From the NCBI GenBank assembly GCA_028375605.1, contig JAONGR010000006.1, forward strand, positions 1-61,681: 61,681 nucleotides of DNA, written 5' to 3'. Of the stretch, positions 1 through 8,944 are shown in pieces. This DNA comes from Arcobacteraceae bacterium (GTDB lineage Bacteria > Campylobacterota > Campylobacteria > Campylobacterales > Arcobacteraceae). Position 1 is the first letter of the stretch. Each line of letters begins with the position of its first letter. The translations under genes were made by a program, and so were the position numbers. The notes below the pieces were generated by a model, which worked only from the letters and a program-made list of their open reading frames with translations, was not told the DNA's origin and did no database searches.

Positions 1-183
1 TTTTTGAAAGCTACCATCCTTATTTTTATCAAATTCAAAAGTAATAAGTCTAGAATTAATCTTATCAAATTTCCATGAATGTTCAATTTTATTTGTTTCA
101 ATATTTAAATCTACATCAATAAAAAAATGTGGATGTGCAAAAGAATTTATACTAATAAGTACAATAAATATTAAACTTTTCAT
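1..183 (-). CDS. DUF1007 family periplasmic protein (3' end cut by window)
   Basis: The reading frame starts at the ATG at 183 and stays open to the left edge, so only the N-terminal 61 residues are present. It begins with a short hydrophobic signal peptide (MKSLIFIVLISINSFA) followed by HPHFFIDV, matching the AHPHxFI start typical of DUF1007 proteins. That family is found beside NicO/RcnA-type metal permeases and is presumed to be a periplasmic partner of them. Its ATG overlaps the stop of the permease by 4 nt (ATGA), so the two are translationally coupled. Its function is inferred from this pairing; no metal specificity can be read from the fragment. Confidence 0.7.
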   Translation of the reverse strand, partial: MKSLIFIVLISINSFAHPHFFIDVDLNIETNKIEHSWKFDKINSRLITFEFDKNKDGSFQK

Positions 184-911
184 AATAATAGAAGTCCTCC
201 AAAACCAAATAACAATCCAATACCAGCATAACTTAAATAGTTCATTCTTTTTTTATATTGTGCATATTTTGATTGTTTTACAGATGAAGCTAATATTGCA
301 GCTATTGATATAGTTATACCCATACCTATACTCATCATAATAGCACTTAAAATTCCCAATTCTAAATATCCAAGTATCATTGCATAAAGTACTATAGTCA
401 TAACTCCAGGACAAGGTACAATACCGATTGATAATGCAATAGATAAAAGACTTTTTTGCTTTAATGGTTGCAATTCTTCTTTTATTTTTTTATCATTTAT
501 AGTGTCATATAATAAATAACAGGCAATAAAAATAATAAATACAGCAGATATTTTATACATATATTCATTGATACTTTGAAAATAACCACTGATACTATTT
601 TGAAAAAAAACATACAATGTACCAGTAATAACAAGTGCAGAAATAGTATGTATAACTGAAGTTAAAAAACCAGCTTTAAATGATGAAGAAACGCGTAAAT
701 TATTTGCTAAAAAATAACTAGCAATTACCATTTTCCCATGTCCTGGACCCATAGCATGAATGAGTCCGTATAAAAAAGAGATAGCTAAAATAGAGAGATA
801 TACCTCTTTATGTCCACTGTCTAAAAGATCAAAATAATTTGAAAGGGTGAGATTTATCTCTTGTTGCCAAGAGATAATAGTATTTAAAAAAATATTATTT
901 TGCATAATCAT
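180..911 (-). CDS. NicO/RcnA-family nickel/cobalt permease
   Basis: A 243-residue integral membrane protein with about six hydrophobic segments. The motif HAMGPGHGK near residue 52 is the metal-binding signature of the NicO family (HxxGPGHGK), and GIVPCPG in the middle of the protein is the second conserved family block. Family members move Ni2+ or Co2+ across the inner membrane, as importers or as RcnA-type exporters; the direction cannot be told here. It overlaps the end of the upstream two-haem protein gene by 17 nt and the downstream DUF1007 gene by 4 nt, so it sits inside one operon. A second in-frame ATG lies at 905. Pairing with DUF1007 is common in proteobacteria. Confidence 0.85.
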   Translation of the reverse strand: MIMQNNIFLNTIISWQQEINLTLSNYFDLLDSGHKEVYLSILAISFLYGLIHAMGPGHGKMVIASYFLANNLRVSSSFKAGFLTSVIHTISALVITGTLYVFFQNSISGYFQSINEYMYKISAVFIIFIACYLLYDTINDKKIKEELQPLKQKSLLSIALSIGIVPCPGVMTIVLYAMILGYLELGILSAIMMSIGMGITISIAAILASSVKQSKYAQYKKRMNYLSYAGIGLLFGFGGLLLL

Positions 912-2655
912 AATTCATCTTTTGGATATTTGTTGACTGTGATTCATTTAAAGTTCTATGTACATTTTTTGTAGATGTTATATGAATATCTCTTCCATAT
1001 ATAAAACTTTGCTCATCTACAATCACTTTGTATGCTTTATTGAGTTTTAAAGCTCTCTCTTTACTTGGTAAAATAAGATGAGATATATCTTTTTTTACTT
1101 TATCTATTTCTACTTGTTTGAGTTTCCATTTTTGATTTAAAACAATATCCGGTTTATCTAGTTTTTTTAATAAGTCATTTTCTATATTTGATAACTCTTT
1201 TTTCCACTGCTTATGGAAGAACTTATTCATAATCTCTTGATTTGTTCGAAACTCATCACCAGCATTATTTTGTTTTAAATATTGAACATATTCAGTATCT
1301 CCATTTTCAAGAAGTTTATCTGGAATATTTTCTAATCCCTGTTTGCTCCAATGATACCAGCCTTCAGATAAAGAGCCTTTTTCAAACTTTCGCGGAAAAA
1401 CAAATGTTGAGTCTGTTATTGCTCCAATATTACTATGGCATCCTATACAAAATAATGTTTCTTCATAACTTTGCGGTCGTAAATCACCTTGAGTATCTTC
1501 TATAAAACCTTGATAGTACCAACCCCTTTTATTATTAAGTCCAACTTCAATATCACCATTGTATTGGTCAACCCTATCAGGAAAATCATTTTTTTCTTTT
1601 ATCTCTTCATCACCTAGGTCTTGAAGTTTAGAATACGTAGACCAGTATGCTTTTTTGGCATATCTTAACTCTTTCATTCTTGAAGATAATTTAATTTTTG
1701 AGTTTTTATCTATATCAATATACCGCACAGAGTGTAAAAATTCTGTGCCTTTTGGATAAAGACCTGCTGCTATTTGAGTTTTATTGATATTTAAAACTTC
1801 AGCAGCTAATCCTACATAACTCATCGAGTAGTTACTAAATGTATTTGTTTTTGTGTCATATTTTGGTGTTGTCCATTTAAAAACAATTTTAGAACTATGA
1901 TCTAAAGTACCATTTTGATTGAGATCAATACCATATTTTTTTTCATCTACTGTATTTATCTCTATATCTTTTTGTTTAACTAAACTTTCTACAATAGAGA
2001 GATTTAATTTATAAGTTTCTATATCTATTGTATTATCTTTATTTTTCCAAAATAGTTTCGGTAAACGAATCATCACATCATCCGTACTTCCATTTGTTGG
2101 CCAAAATGTACCTAAGAAAGGATAATAAGCAAAAGCTCTCCATCCTGTAAGTTTTCCATTTTCTAATCTATCAAAACCTTCTGTGTCAAAGTTAAATTCA
2201 CAATCAGGAATATAACCATCCCATTTTTTGTTGTTATTAAAATCCCATTTTTGAGGAATATTTGTAAGTTTCTTTTTTAAAATTATATTATTGTTTTTAT
2301 CTTTATAGTTGTCTTCTCTTATATATTCTAATATCTCTTTATCAGAAGTTTTTTCTATCTCATTTGTTCTATCTTTAAAGAGGTTTGTCCATCGATTTTT
2401 GAGTGCATATTCTGGAAAATCATATGCCTCTTGTAGATTATCATCTTCTAAAGTATAGTTAGGTTCTTTATTTTTTGTATGACAAGAAAAGCAGGGGTTA
2501 CTAACGATATTTTCATTTTTTTCATCAACTGTTTTAGTATAACATTGAGAAGGGATATATGCAGTATCATTATATAAATTTGTATTTTTTAAATCTACTT
2601 CAAGAGCAGATATAGATACAGCACTAAAAAGTGCTGTATAAAGTAAGTTATTCAT
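895..2655 (-). CDS. Periplasmic protein with two c-type haem motifs
   Basis: 586 residues with a short N-terminal signal peptide (cleavage likely after SISA) and two CxxCH haem c attachment motifs: CFSCH near residue 56 and CIGCH near residue 404. I do not recognise a named family. The rest of the sequence is hydrophilic, rich in Trp, Tyr and Lys, with no other clear domain. Stretches such as DLNQNGTLDHSS resemble calcium-binding or repeat loops but are not a confident match. It lies 9 nt after the PhoX-like gene and overlaps the NicO permease by 17 nt, so all are one transcription unit. A role in periplasmic electron transfer or redox sensing is inference from the haem motifs alone. Confidence 0.75.
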   Translation of the reverse strand: MNNLLYTALFSAVSISALEVDLKNTNLYNDTAYIPSQCYTKTVDEKNENIVSNPCFSCHTKNKEPNYTLEDDNLQEAYDFPEYALKNRWTNLFKDRTNEIEKTSDKEILEYIREDNYKDKNNNIILKKKLTNIPQKWDFNNNKKWDGYIPDCEFNFDTEGFDRLENGKLTGWRAFAYYPFLGTFWPTNGSTDDVMIRLPKLFWKNKDNTIDIETYKLNLSIVESLVKQKDIEINTVDEKKYGIDLNQNGTLDHSSKIVFKWTTPKYDTKTNTFSNYSMSYVGLAAEVLNINKTQIAAGLYPKGTEFLHSVRYIDIDKNSKIKLSSRMKELRYAKKAYWSTYSKLQDLGDEEIKEKNDFPDRVDQYNGDIEVGLNNKRGWYYQGFIEDTQGDLRPQSYEETLFCIGCHSNIGAITDSTFVFPRKFEKGSLSEGWYHWSKQGLENIPDKLLENGDTEYVQYLKQNNAGDEFRTNQEIMNKFFHKQWKKELSNIENDLLKKLDKPDIVLNQKWKLKQVEIDKVKKDISHLILPSKERALKLNKAYKVIVDEQSFIYGRDIHITSTKNVHRTLNESQSTNIQKMNYDYAK

Positions 2656-2664
2656 TAAAGAAAC

Positions 2665-4485
2665 TTATTTAGATATTACAGGAAGTGGTCCTACATATCC
2701 AGTATAAGCTCTCATCTCACCTGCATTTCTTGCTGTATCTGCCATCTCATCTTTATCTTTTAAAGCATCACCTTCACCATAAGGGTGTTGTACTACAGTC
2801 ATAAGATAACCATGACCTTTTATATTATTGTAATAATAAGGAGATGTAGTCTCAGATCCATAAGGAGTAGTTAAAATTCTTGTAAGTTTATCTTGATCAA
2901 TATTATAAGACCAAACATAATCATTTTGATGACCTGAACCTGTATCTTCACCGATGATTAATGTATTTGTGTTATCAATGTATGTAACATTATCTGGATT
3001 TGCTAAAGACTTCACTGAACATTGATTTCCTTTAATAGAATTATCAGCCCATCCTTCAACTAAAGATTTCATTGTATTTGGAATATATACAGAATCAATT
3101 TTATTACCATTTGTATCCATAGTTTGGTAGTTATTCATATTTAAAGTATAAACTGCACCACATTTATTATATGGAAGTTTAATATGATTTTCTCCACCAC
3201 CATCATACTTTTTACTTGATTTACCTTTTTTAGCAAAATCTTCCATACCTCTTGCTATTGCAGACATTCCTAAATATAAAGTATTTGCTTCTTTATTAAA
3301 GCTAATTCCTTCCATTTTTCTAAATTCCGTTGTAGCACCTTTTATTGCTGCATATCTTCTAGATTCCATTCGTGAAGCAATCTCTTCCATTCCTGGTTTA
3401 ATTTTTAAACATTCATGTTTCATTGTTGTGTTAATCGAAGAAAAATCACTTGGACACTGCATATCATTTGCAGATGCTGATTCAAAAATATCATTAAATT
3501 TAATTTTTTCATCTAGTGCTTTCTTTATAGTTTCATTTGTAGAGTGACCTAAATTTACCCATGTAAGATCTGCACTTCCTGCACCTTTATTACTTGTTTG
3601 GTTCCATTTAGCAGCATAAAGTGTACCAGCAGATAGATCTCTTTTCTCATCAGCAATAAACATATATAAAGCAACATTTGTTCCATCATCACTTAAAAAT
3701 ACTGTTTTTTCATCTGGCATTACATACGCTAACTCATGAGCAAATCTACCCATTGCATAATGTTTTTCAATCGATGTATCTCCATTTTCATTTAATACTT
3801 TAACTTCAGGAGTCCAACCATAATCATACGGATTTAAAGCTTTTAAATCTCCACCATAATAATCAGCCATTGGAGCATAATAAGAATTGATTGATCCATC
3901 TGCTTTTATTGCTCTTGCATTTGGTTCATATTCTTCACTACTTAAGTGAGAATTCCAAGGTGTAACAGAACCAGCACAAGGAACCCATAAACCATTTATA
4001 TGTGACATGTCAATATTTTTTGTACTAATTGCCTTTAAGTGTCCATTTTCAGTTTGTTCTAACTCTGAAATATACATTGCAGCTGGTCTTGTTTCAAACT
4101 GAGAAACCATAAATAGTTTATCACCTATTGGTAATAATGATGAAAAATCATTATTATTTGAGATTTTAGGAGAACCATCTTTTCCTAAAACTGGATTCCC
4201 CATACTATCGAAAATTTGTCCAAAAATACCATCTCCTACTTTATCACCCGATCTTAAAATAGCGTTATAACTTATTTTTTGTTTTTTCCCATCAACAATT
4301 ATTTCTGATGATGCAGTAATCTTTCGTTTTTCATAATTACTTTTGGGAACTTTTACTTCTGCAAATTCTATAGAATGTTTTAGAGGTTTTAACTCTTTAT
4401 TCATTACATTTTGATTTGTAGCTGTACAGGCTGTTAAAAACATTGATGTTGCAATTGATGTTGTGATTAGTAGTTTCATATTCAT
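2665..4485 (-). CDS. PhoX-family (DUF839) lipoprotein, putative alkaline phosphatase
   Basis: 606 residues, beginning with a lipoprotein signal ending in the lipobox LTAC (Cys20), so it is probably membrane-anchored and exported by Sec rather than Tat. The block PCAGSVTPWNSHLSSEEY around residue 167 matches the PhoX signature (CAGG-TPW-T-L--EE), whose Cys and Glu are metal-cofactor ligands in PhoX. Further family blocks are GRFAHELAYV and LIIGEDTGSGHQND. PhoX enzymes are Ca/Fe-dependent phosphomonoesterases, but many DUF839 members are uncharacterised, so activity is inferred. It is the first gene of the minus-strand operon with a clear AAGGAAAG ribosome binding site. No Pho-box was recognised upstream. 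Confidence 0.8.
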   Translation of the reverse strand: MNMKLLITTSIATSMFLTACTATNQNVMNKELKPLKHSIEFAEVKVPKSNYEKRKITASSEIIVDGKKQKISYNAILRSGDKVGDGIFGQIFDSMGNPVLGKDGSPKISNNNDFSSLLPIGDKLFMVSQFETRPAAMYISELEQTENGHLKAISTKNIDMSHINGLWVPCAGSVTPWNSHLSSEEYEPNARAIKADGSINSYYAPMADYYGGDLKALNPYDYGWTPEVKVLNENGDTSIEKHYAMGRFAHELAYVMPDEKTVFLSDDGTNVALYMFIADEKRDLSAGTLYAAKWNQTSNKGAGSADLTWVNLGHSTNETIKKALDEKIKFNDIFESASANDMQCPSDFSSINTTMKHECLKIKPGMEEIASRMESRRYAAIKGATTEFRKMEGISFNKEANTLYLGMSAIARGMEDFAKKGKSSKKYDGGGENHIKLPYNKCGAVYTLNMNNYQTMDTNGNKIDSVYIPNTMKSLVEGWADNSIKGNQCSVKSLANPDNVTYIDNTNTLIIGEDTGSGHQNDYVWSYNIDQDKLTRILTTPYGSETTSPYYYNNIKGHGYLMTVVQHPYGEGDALKDKDEMADTARNAGEMRAYTGYVGPLPVISK

Positions 4486-4610
4486 TTCTTTCCTTCATTT
4501 TGTGAATACGGAATTTTATATCTCCATTGTTACAAATTGGTTACAGCATTCTAAAAATAATTTTATACTGTAATCATTCTTTGTTAATCAAAAAATACAA
4601 TTATCTTAGG

Positions 4611-4616
4611 TATAAT
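4611..4616 (+). promoter_or_regulatory. -10 element for the CvfB-like gene, likely leaderless
   Basis: A perfect TATAAT ends 6 nt before the ATG at 4623, and no Shine-Dalgarno sequence is visible in front of that ATG. Transcription would start about 7 nt after the -10, on or next to the A of the start codon. No convincing -35 was seen. Confidence 0.5.
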
Positions 4617-4622
4617 GAGCTT

Positions 4623-5468
4623 ATGATAAATGAACACATAGAATTAGGTGTATTAAACACTTTAAAAATAAATAGAATAACTGAACCAGGTATTTACTTA
4701 GAAGCACAAGATGAAGAAGTTGTACTTCTCCCAAATGCTTATATAACAAAAGATATGCAAGTAGATGACGAACTTGAAGTATTTGTATACACTGATAGTG
4801 AAGATAGACTTGTGTCTACTACCCAAAAACCTTATGGGATGAAAAATGAATTTATGTTTACTCGAGTAGTAGATGTAGTTGATTTTGGGGCATTTGTTGA
4901 TTGGGGTTTACAAAAAGATCTTTTTGTACCACGAAATAGACAAAAAACACCTTTTAAAGATGGACAAACAAGAATTGTTAGAATTGTTGAAGATGAAGAA
5001 TCAGGTCGATTGATTGGTGTAGAGAAGATCACTTCTTACTTAAGCTCGGAAACTCAGGTCTTAGAACAAAACAAAGTTGTAGATTTATTAGTATTTGCTA
5101 ACACACCTATGGGTTATAAAGCAATTGTAGATAATACCTATGAAGGTATGGTTTATAATAATGAAATATTTACAACTATTGAAGTCGGTGATAAAATTAA
5201 AGGGTATGTAAAAACTATCAGAGATGATGGAAAAGTAGATATCTCTTTACAACCTATTGGGAAAACATTTACAGATGATGTAAATACTCAAAAAATTATT
5301 ACAATTTTAAAACAAAACCACAATGACTTACCATACAACTATAAAACTGATTCTGAAGTAATTAAAGAGATGTTTAATATGAGTAAAAAAGCTTATAAAA
5401 GAGCCTTAACAAAATTAGTGGAAGATAATATCATTAAGCTAGATGAAAATGGAATGGAACTAATTTAA
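4623..5468 (+). CDS. CvfB/YitL-like S1 RNA-binding domain protein
   Basis: 281 residues. The sequence follows the CvfB/YitL layout: an N-terminal S1-like barrel with the family blocks LPNAY, VFVYTDSEDRLVSTTQKP and FGAFVDWGLQKDLFVP, a second S1-like barrel (KAIVDNTYEGMVYNNEIF, KIKGYVKTIRDDGKVDISL), and a C-terminal winged helix (NMSKKAYKRALTKLVEDNII). CvfB proteins bind RNA and influence virulence or stress gene expression in Gram-positives; the role here is unknown. The start at 4623 was chosen because the family homology begins there and TATAAT lies just upstream; a longer frame from 4527 would add non-homologous residues. Its stop overlaps the next start by one base. Confidence 0.85.
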   Translation: MINEHIELGVLNTLKINRITEPGIYLEAQDEEVVLLPNAYITKDMQVDDELEVFVYTDSEDRLVSTTQKPYGMKNEFMFTRVVDVVDFGAFVDWGLQKDLFVPRNRQKTPFKDGQTRIVRIVEDEESGRLIGVEKITSYLSSETQVLEQNKVVDLLVFANTPMGYKAIVDNTYEGMVYNNEIFTTIEVGDKIKGYVKTIRDDGKVDISLQPIGKTFTDDVNTQKIITILKQNHNDLPYNYKTDSEVIKEMFNMSKKAYKRALTKLVEDNIIKLDENGMELI

Positions 5469-6001
5469 TGGAAGATTTGATACGAGATTGGGGATATATA
5501 ATATTATTCTTATATTCTTTTGGTGGAGGTTTTTTAGCTTTAGTTGTTGCAGGAATTTTGTCTTTTAGTGGAGAATTAAATATTTTTATTGCTATTTTGG
5601 TTGCTGGTGTGGCTAATTTTATAGGAGATCAATTTTTATTTACTATCGCTAGAAAAAACAAAACGCAAGCAAAACAAATGATGCAAAAACATAGACGAAA
5701 AATTGCTATGGCACATCTTATGATGAGAAAATATGGTTCATGGGTTATATTTTTACAAAAATATATCTACGGAATCAAAACACTTATCCCCTTAGCTATG
5801 GGTTTAACAAAATATGATTACAAAAAATTTATCTTTTTTAATATTTTCGCCACTGCAATTTGGGCTATTTTTATTGGAACAGCTGCTTATATGATGGGTG
5901 ATTTAGTCTATACATATATAGAAGAATTTAAATCATATGGTTTAGCATTTGTTGCTATTATTTTATTTGGAGTATTTTTACTTTTTAGAAAATATAAATA
6001 A
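5468..6001 (+). CDS. DedA/VTT-family membrane protein
   Basis: 177 residues with four to five hydrophobic segments and the VTT (SNARE-associated) domain pattern: GGGFLALVVAGILSF near the start, then FIGDQFLFTIARK, then the amphipathic block FLQKYIYGIKTLIPLAMG. DedA-family proteins are inner-membrane flippases, some of them recycling undecaprenyl phosphate or phosphatidylethanolamine, and are linked to proton motive force and envelope integrity. The conserved Arg of the second signature (FxRFxPxxR in classic members) is Lys here. The ATG overlaps the CvfB-like stop (TAATG), so translation is coupled. This is distinct from the more diverged VTT protein at 39518. Confidence 0.85.
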   Translation: MEDLIRDWGYIILFLYSFGGGFLALVVAGILSFSGELNIFIAILVAGVANFIGDQFLFTIARKNKTQAKQMMQKHRRKIAMAHLMMRKYGSWVIFLQKYIYGIKTLIPLAMGLTKYDYKKFIFFNIFATAIWAIFIGTAAYMMGDLVYTYIEEFKSYGLAFVAIILFGVFLLFRKYK

Positions 6002-6003
6002 AT

Positions 6004-6029
6004 AATAGAAGAATTAAAAATCTTCTATT
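6004..6029. terminator. Bidirectional hairpin between dedA and the PAS-GGDEF gene
   Basis: A perfect 9-bp inverted repeat (AATAGAAGA at 6004-6012 and its complement at 6021-6029) with an 8-nt loop sits exactly between two convergent stop codons. Flanking A/T runs are short, so termination strength is uncertain. Confidence 0.55.
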
Positions 6030-8087
6030 TTAAGAGTGAAAATGATAATTATTTTTACCCTTCTTTTTAATTAGATACATCGCTTTATCTGCTTCTGAAA
6101 TCAGATCTGAAAGAGTGTTCCCATTATCCGGAAAAATAGATATTCCTATACTACACCCAATTTCAATTTTAAATGTATCTATAATTTTAATATTTGAAAT
6201 TGACTCTAGTAATCTATTTGCTAAAGTATCAAGCTCTTTTTTTTCAGTAAATTCTGGTATTAATATGCAAAATTCATCACCACCAATTCTATATAAATAT
6301 TCATTTTCTCTTAATAATTGAAGTGTACTTTCTGCAACTTGCTGTAGTAGTTTATCTCCAGTGTCATGTCCATAGTTATCGTTAACATTTTTAAATCCAT
6401 CCAAATCTAAAAAATATAAAGCCATTTTTCGATCAAATCTATTTACTCTAATTAACTCACGATTGAAATCAATATTTAATTTTCTTCTATTAAATAGTTT
6501 TGTAAGGGTATCTATTTCACTTAATCTTCTAAGTTTTTTATTTGCCTTATCTAGTTCTAGAGTTCTTTCGTGTACTATTTTCTCCAAATTATCTTGATGC
6601 TCTTTAAGTTCTTCTTGAATTTTTTTATATTTGGTAATATCTGTTCGAATAGATATATAACAATCAGCATTTCCCATAGAATCTAAGAGTGGAACTATAG
6701 TGGTATCAACCCAGTAATAACTTCCATCTTTTGATATATTTTTAACTTCATCTTGCCAAATACCTTTTTCCTCTAAGGTTTTATACATTTTTTGCCAGTA
6801 TGAAGTGGGTTGGTTAGTTGAATTTAATATTCTATGGTTTTGCCCAATTAATTCTTCTTCTTTATAACCACTAATATCACAAAACTTATCATTTGCATAA
6901 GTTATAGAACCTGTTGTATCTGTAATTGCAATAATAGAGTGTTGTTCCATAGCAAATCGCTGACTAGATAAAATCTCTTCAATTCTCTTTTGATAAGTAA
7001 TATCTGTCCTAATTGAAAAGTAACTATTTGGTTTACCGTCCTCATCCATAAAAGGAATAATAGTTGTATCAACCCAATAATAACTTCCATTTTTCGATAT
7101 GTTTTTAACTTGACCTTTCCAAATATGTCCTTGAGAAACATTTTTATACATATTTTTCCAGTATGAACTAGACTGGTTTCCAGAATTAAGTATTTTGTGA
7201 TTTTTACCTAGTAGTTCTTCTTTTGAATATCCACTAATCTCAATAAATTTATCATTGGCGTATGTTATATTACCTGAGATATCAGTAGTAGCTATAATAG
7301 CATGTTGGTCTATTGCAAATTTGTGTTTAATAAGTGTATTTGATAGATCTTTTTGCTCTGTAATATCTGTACGTAAAGATATATAGCTTTCTGGTTTACC
7401 ATCTATTCCCATATGAGGAACGATAGTGGTATCAACCCAATAATAATGTCCATCTTTAGTTTTATTTTTCACTTCATCTTGCCAAATATTTCCGCTAGAA
7501 ATAGTTTGATACATTTTTTTCCAGTAAGACTTAGGTTTATTATCAGAATTAAGTAATCTATGATTTTGTCCAATTAACTCTTCTTTTAAATATCCTGTAA
7601 TATCGCAAAAGTTATCATTTACATAAGTAATCGTACCTGTATTATCAGTTTTAGCAATAATTGAATTTTGATCTATAGCAAAAGTATCATTTACAAAATT
7701 TTCTGAAGATTCTTTTTTATGGGTAATATCAACATAAATATTGACATACATCTCTGTTTTGCCTTCAGAATCTAAGAAAGGAATTATTGTTCTATCTACC
7801 CAATAATATGTACCATTTTTTGTTTTATTTTTAAGTTTATCATGCCAGATATTTCCATTATTTAAAGCTTCATATACTGATTTAATATAAGATTTAGATT
7901 GATTATTAGAATTTAATATAGTTTCATCGTGTCCAATTAATTCTTCCCTTGAATATCCACTTAATTTACAAAAAGTATCATTTGCATAACTAATTAACCC
8001 AGATGTTTCAAAAATAATTATACATGTGCTGTGATCGGAGGTGTATTGTTTGTATATAGATGCTGCTTTTAAAGCTGTACCTTTCAT
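6030..8087 (-). CDS. Diguanylate cyclase with four tandem PAS domains
   Basis: 685 residues, no membrane segment, so a soluble sensor. Four PAS domains of about 121 residues each (near 20-122, 138-243, 260-364 and 382-485) share the block 'YYWVDTTI-P...RTDIT' almost unchanged. A short coiled coil (about 490-530) leads to a GGDEF domain with the active motif GGDEF at 602-606. The inhibitory I-site position reads RENE instead of RxxD, so product feedback may be weak or absent. It would make cyclic-di-GMP in response to an intracellular cue, perhaps oxygen or redox if haem or flavin is bound; no ligand residue was identified. A ribosome binding site (AGGATAG) precedes the ATG. Confidence 0.9.
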   Translation of the reverse strand: MKGTALKAASIYKQYTSDHSTCIIIFETSGLISYANDTFCKLSGYSREELIGHDETILNSNNQSKSYIKSVYEALNNGNIWHDKLKNKTKNGTYYWVDRTIIPFLDSEGKTEMYVNIYVDITHKKESSENFVNDTFAIDQNSIIAKTDNTGTITYVNDNFCDITGYLKEELIGQNHRLLNSDNKPKSYWKKMYQTISSGNIWQDEVKNKTKDGHYYWVDTTIVPHMGIDGKPESYISLRTDITEQKDLSNTLIKHKFAIDQHAIIATTDISGNITYANDKFIEISGYSKEELLGKNHKILNSGNQSSSYWKNMYKNVSQGHIWKGQVKNISKNGSYYWVDTTIIPFMDEDGKPNSYFSIRTDITYQKRIEEILSSQRFAMEQHSIIAITDTTGSITYANDKFCDISGYKEEELIGQNHRILNSTNQPTSYWQKMYKTLEEKGIWQDEVKNISKDGSYYWVDTTIVPLLDSMGNADCYISIRTDITKYKKIQEELKEHQDNLEKIVHERTLELDKANKKLRRLSEIDTLTKLFNRRKLNIDFNRELIRVNRFDRKMALYFLDLDGFKNVNDNYGHDTGDKLLQQVAESTLQLLRENEYLYRIGGDEFCILIPEFTEKKELDTLANRLLESISNIKIIDTFKIEIGCSIGISIFPDNGNTLSDLISEADKAMYLIKKKGKNNYHFHS
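6633..8030 (-). repeat. Internal tandem repeat encoding four PAS units
   Basis: Four in-frame units of about 364 nt encode near-identical PAS domains; the conserved end 'DIT' recurs at residues 120, 241, 362 and 483, a spacing of 121 codons. The second and fourth units look most alike at protein level; the first is the most diverged. Confidence 0.75.
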
Positions 8088-8249
8088 ATCTATCCTAATG
8101 TAAATTTTTGCATTAATTTATCATAAAACACATAATAAGTATCTTTAGTTATTATATTAACTAATATATACAAAGAGCATTTATAAAGGTAATTTTAATA
8201 ATTATTTTATAGGATAAAATACTTAATAAAACAACATAGATAAGTTAGA

Positions 8250-8255
8250 TATAAT
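8250..8255 (+). promoter_or_regulatory. -10 element for rpe-trpF-dnaQ
   Basis: A perfect TATAAT lies 28 nt before the rpe start, giving a predicted leader of about 20 nt containing AGGAT as a ribosome binding site. No clear -35 box was seen, as is usual for Campylobacterota sigma-70 promoters. Confidence 0.5.
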
Positions 8256-8283
8256 CCAACTAATTTAAAAATTAGGATATTCA

Positions 8284-8925
8284 ATGCAAGTAGCACCCTC
8301 AATATTAAGTGCAGATTTTGGTATATTAAACGATGAGATAAAAGCTATTTGTGATGGTGGCTGTGATCTTGTACATGTAGATGTAATGGATGGTCATTTT
8401 GTACCAAATCTCACAATAGGACCAGTAGTCGTAAGTGCAGTAGCAAAAATAGCTACAAAACCTTTAGATATACATCTTATGGTAGAGAATAATTCATTTT
8501 TTGTTGACTTATTTGCTCCTTTAAAGCCAGAATATATTTCTTTTCATATGGAAGAGGAAAAACATCCTCATAGGCTTATTCAAAAAATTAGATCTTACGG
8601 TATCAAACCAGCTGTTGTTTTAAATCCACATAGTAGACCTGAAGATATTGAGTATTTAATAGCTGATCTTGATATGGTTTTACTTATGTCTGTAAACCCT
8701 GGTTTTGGTGGACAAAAATTTATTGAAAATGTAGTACCTAAAGCCAAAAAGTTGAAAGAACTTATTACTAAAATAAATCCAGATTGCCTTATTGAAGTAG
8801 ATGGTGGAGTAAATAATAAAAACATAGAAGAACTAAAAAATGCTGGTGTTGATGTTGTTGTTGCTGGTAGTTATGTATATGGTGCAGATGATTATGGTCA
8901 AGCAATCAAAAGCTTACAAATTTAG
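8284..8925 (+). CDS. rpe: Ribulose-phosphate 3-epimerase
   Basis: 213 residues, normal length for Rpe. It interconverts ribulose 5-phosphate and xylulose 5-phosphate in the cytosolic pentose phosphate pathway. Visible signatures are the N-terminal PSILSADFG, the metal-binding block DVMDGHFVPNLTIGP, HLMVEN, the loop SVNPGFGGQKFI, and EVDGGVN near the C-terminus, covering the catalytic Asp residues and metal-binding His residues of the TIM barrel. It is the first gene of an operon with trpF (19 nt gap) and dnaQ. In Campylobacter jejuni rpe is also next to dnaQ, which supports the lineage call. Confidence 0.97.
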   Translation: MQVAPSILSADFGILNDEIKAICDGGCDLVHVDVMDGHFVPNLTIGPVVVSAVAKIATKPLDIHLMVENNSFFVDLFAPLKPEYISFHMEEEKHPHRLIQKIRSYGIKPAVVLNPHSRPEDIEYLIADLDMVLLMSVNPGFGGQKFIENVVPKAKKLKELITKINPDCLIEVDGGVNNKNIEELKNAGVDVVVAGSYVYGADDYGQAIKSLQI

Positions 8926-8944
8926 CTAGAAAAGTAGTAGAACT

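Noticed and set aside
4527-4622. N-terminal extension of the CvfB-like protein
   Set aside because: The added residues do not match the family, have no ribosome site and cross the TATAAT element.
6902-7141. 79-codon frame inside the PAS-GGDEF gene
   Set aside because: Same-strand out-of-frame shadow of the PAS repeats, with no ribosome site and no recognisable protein features.
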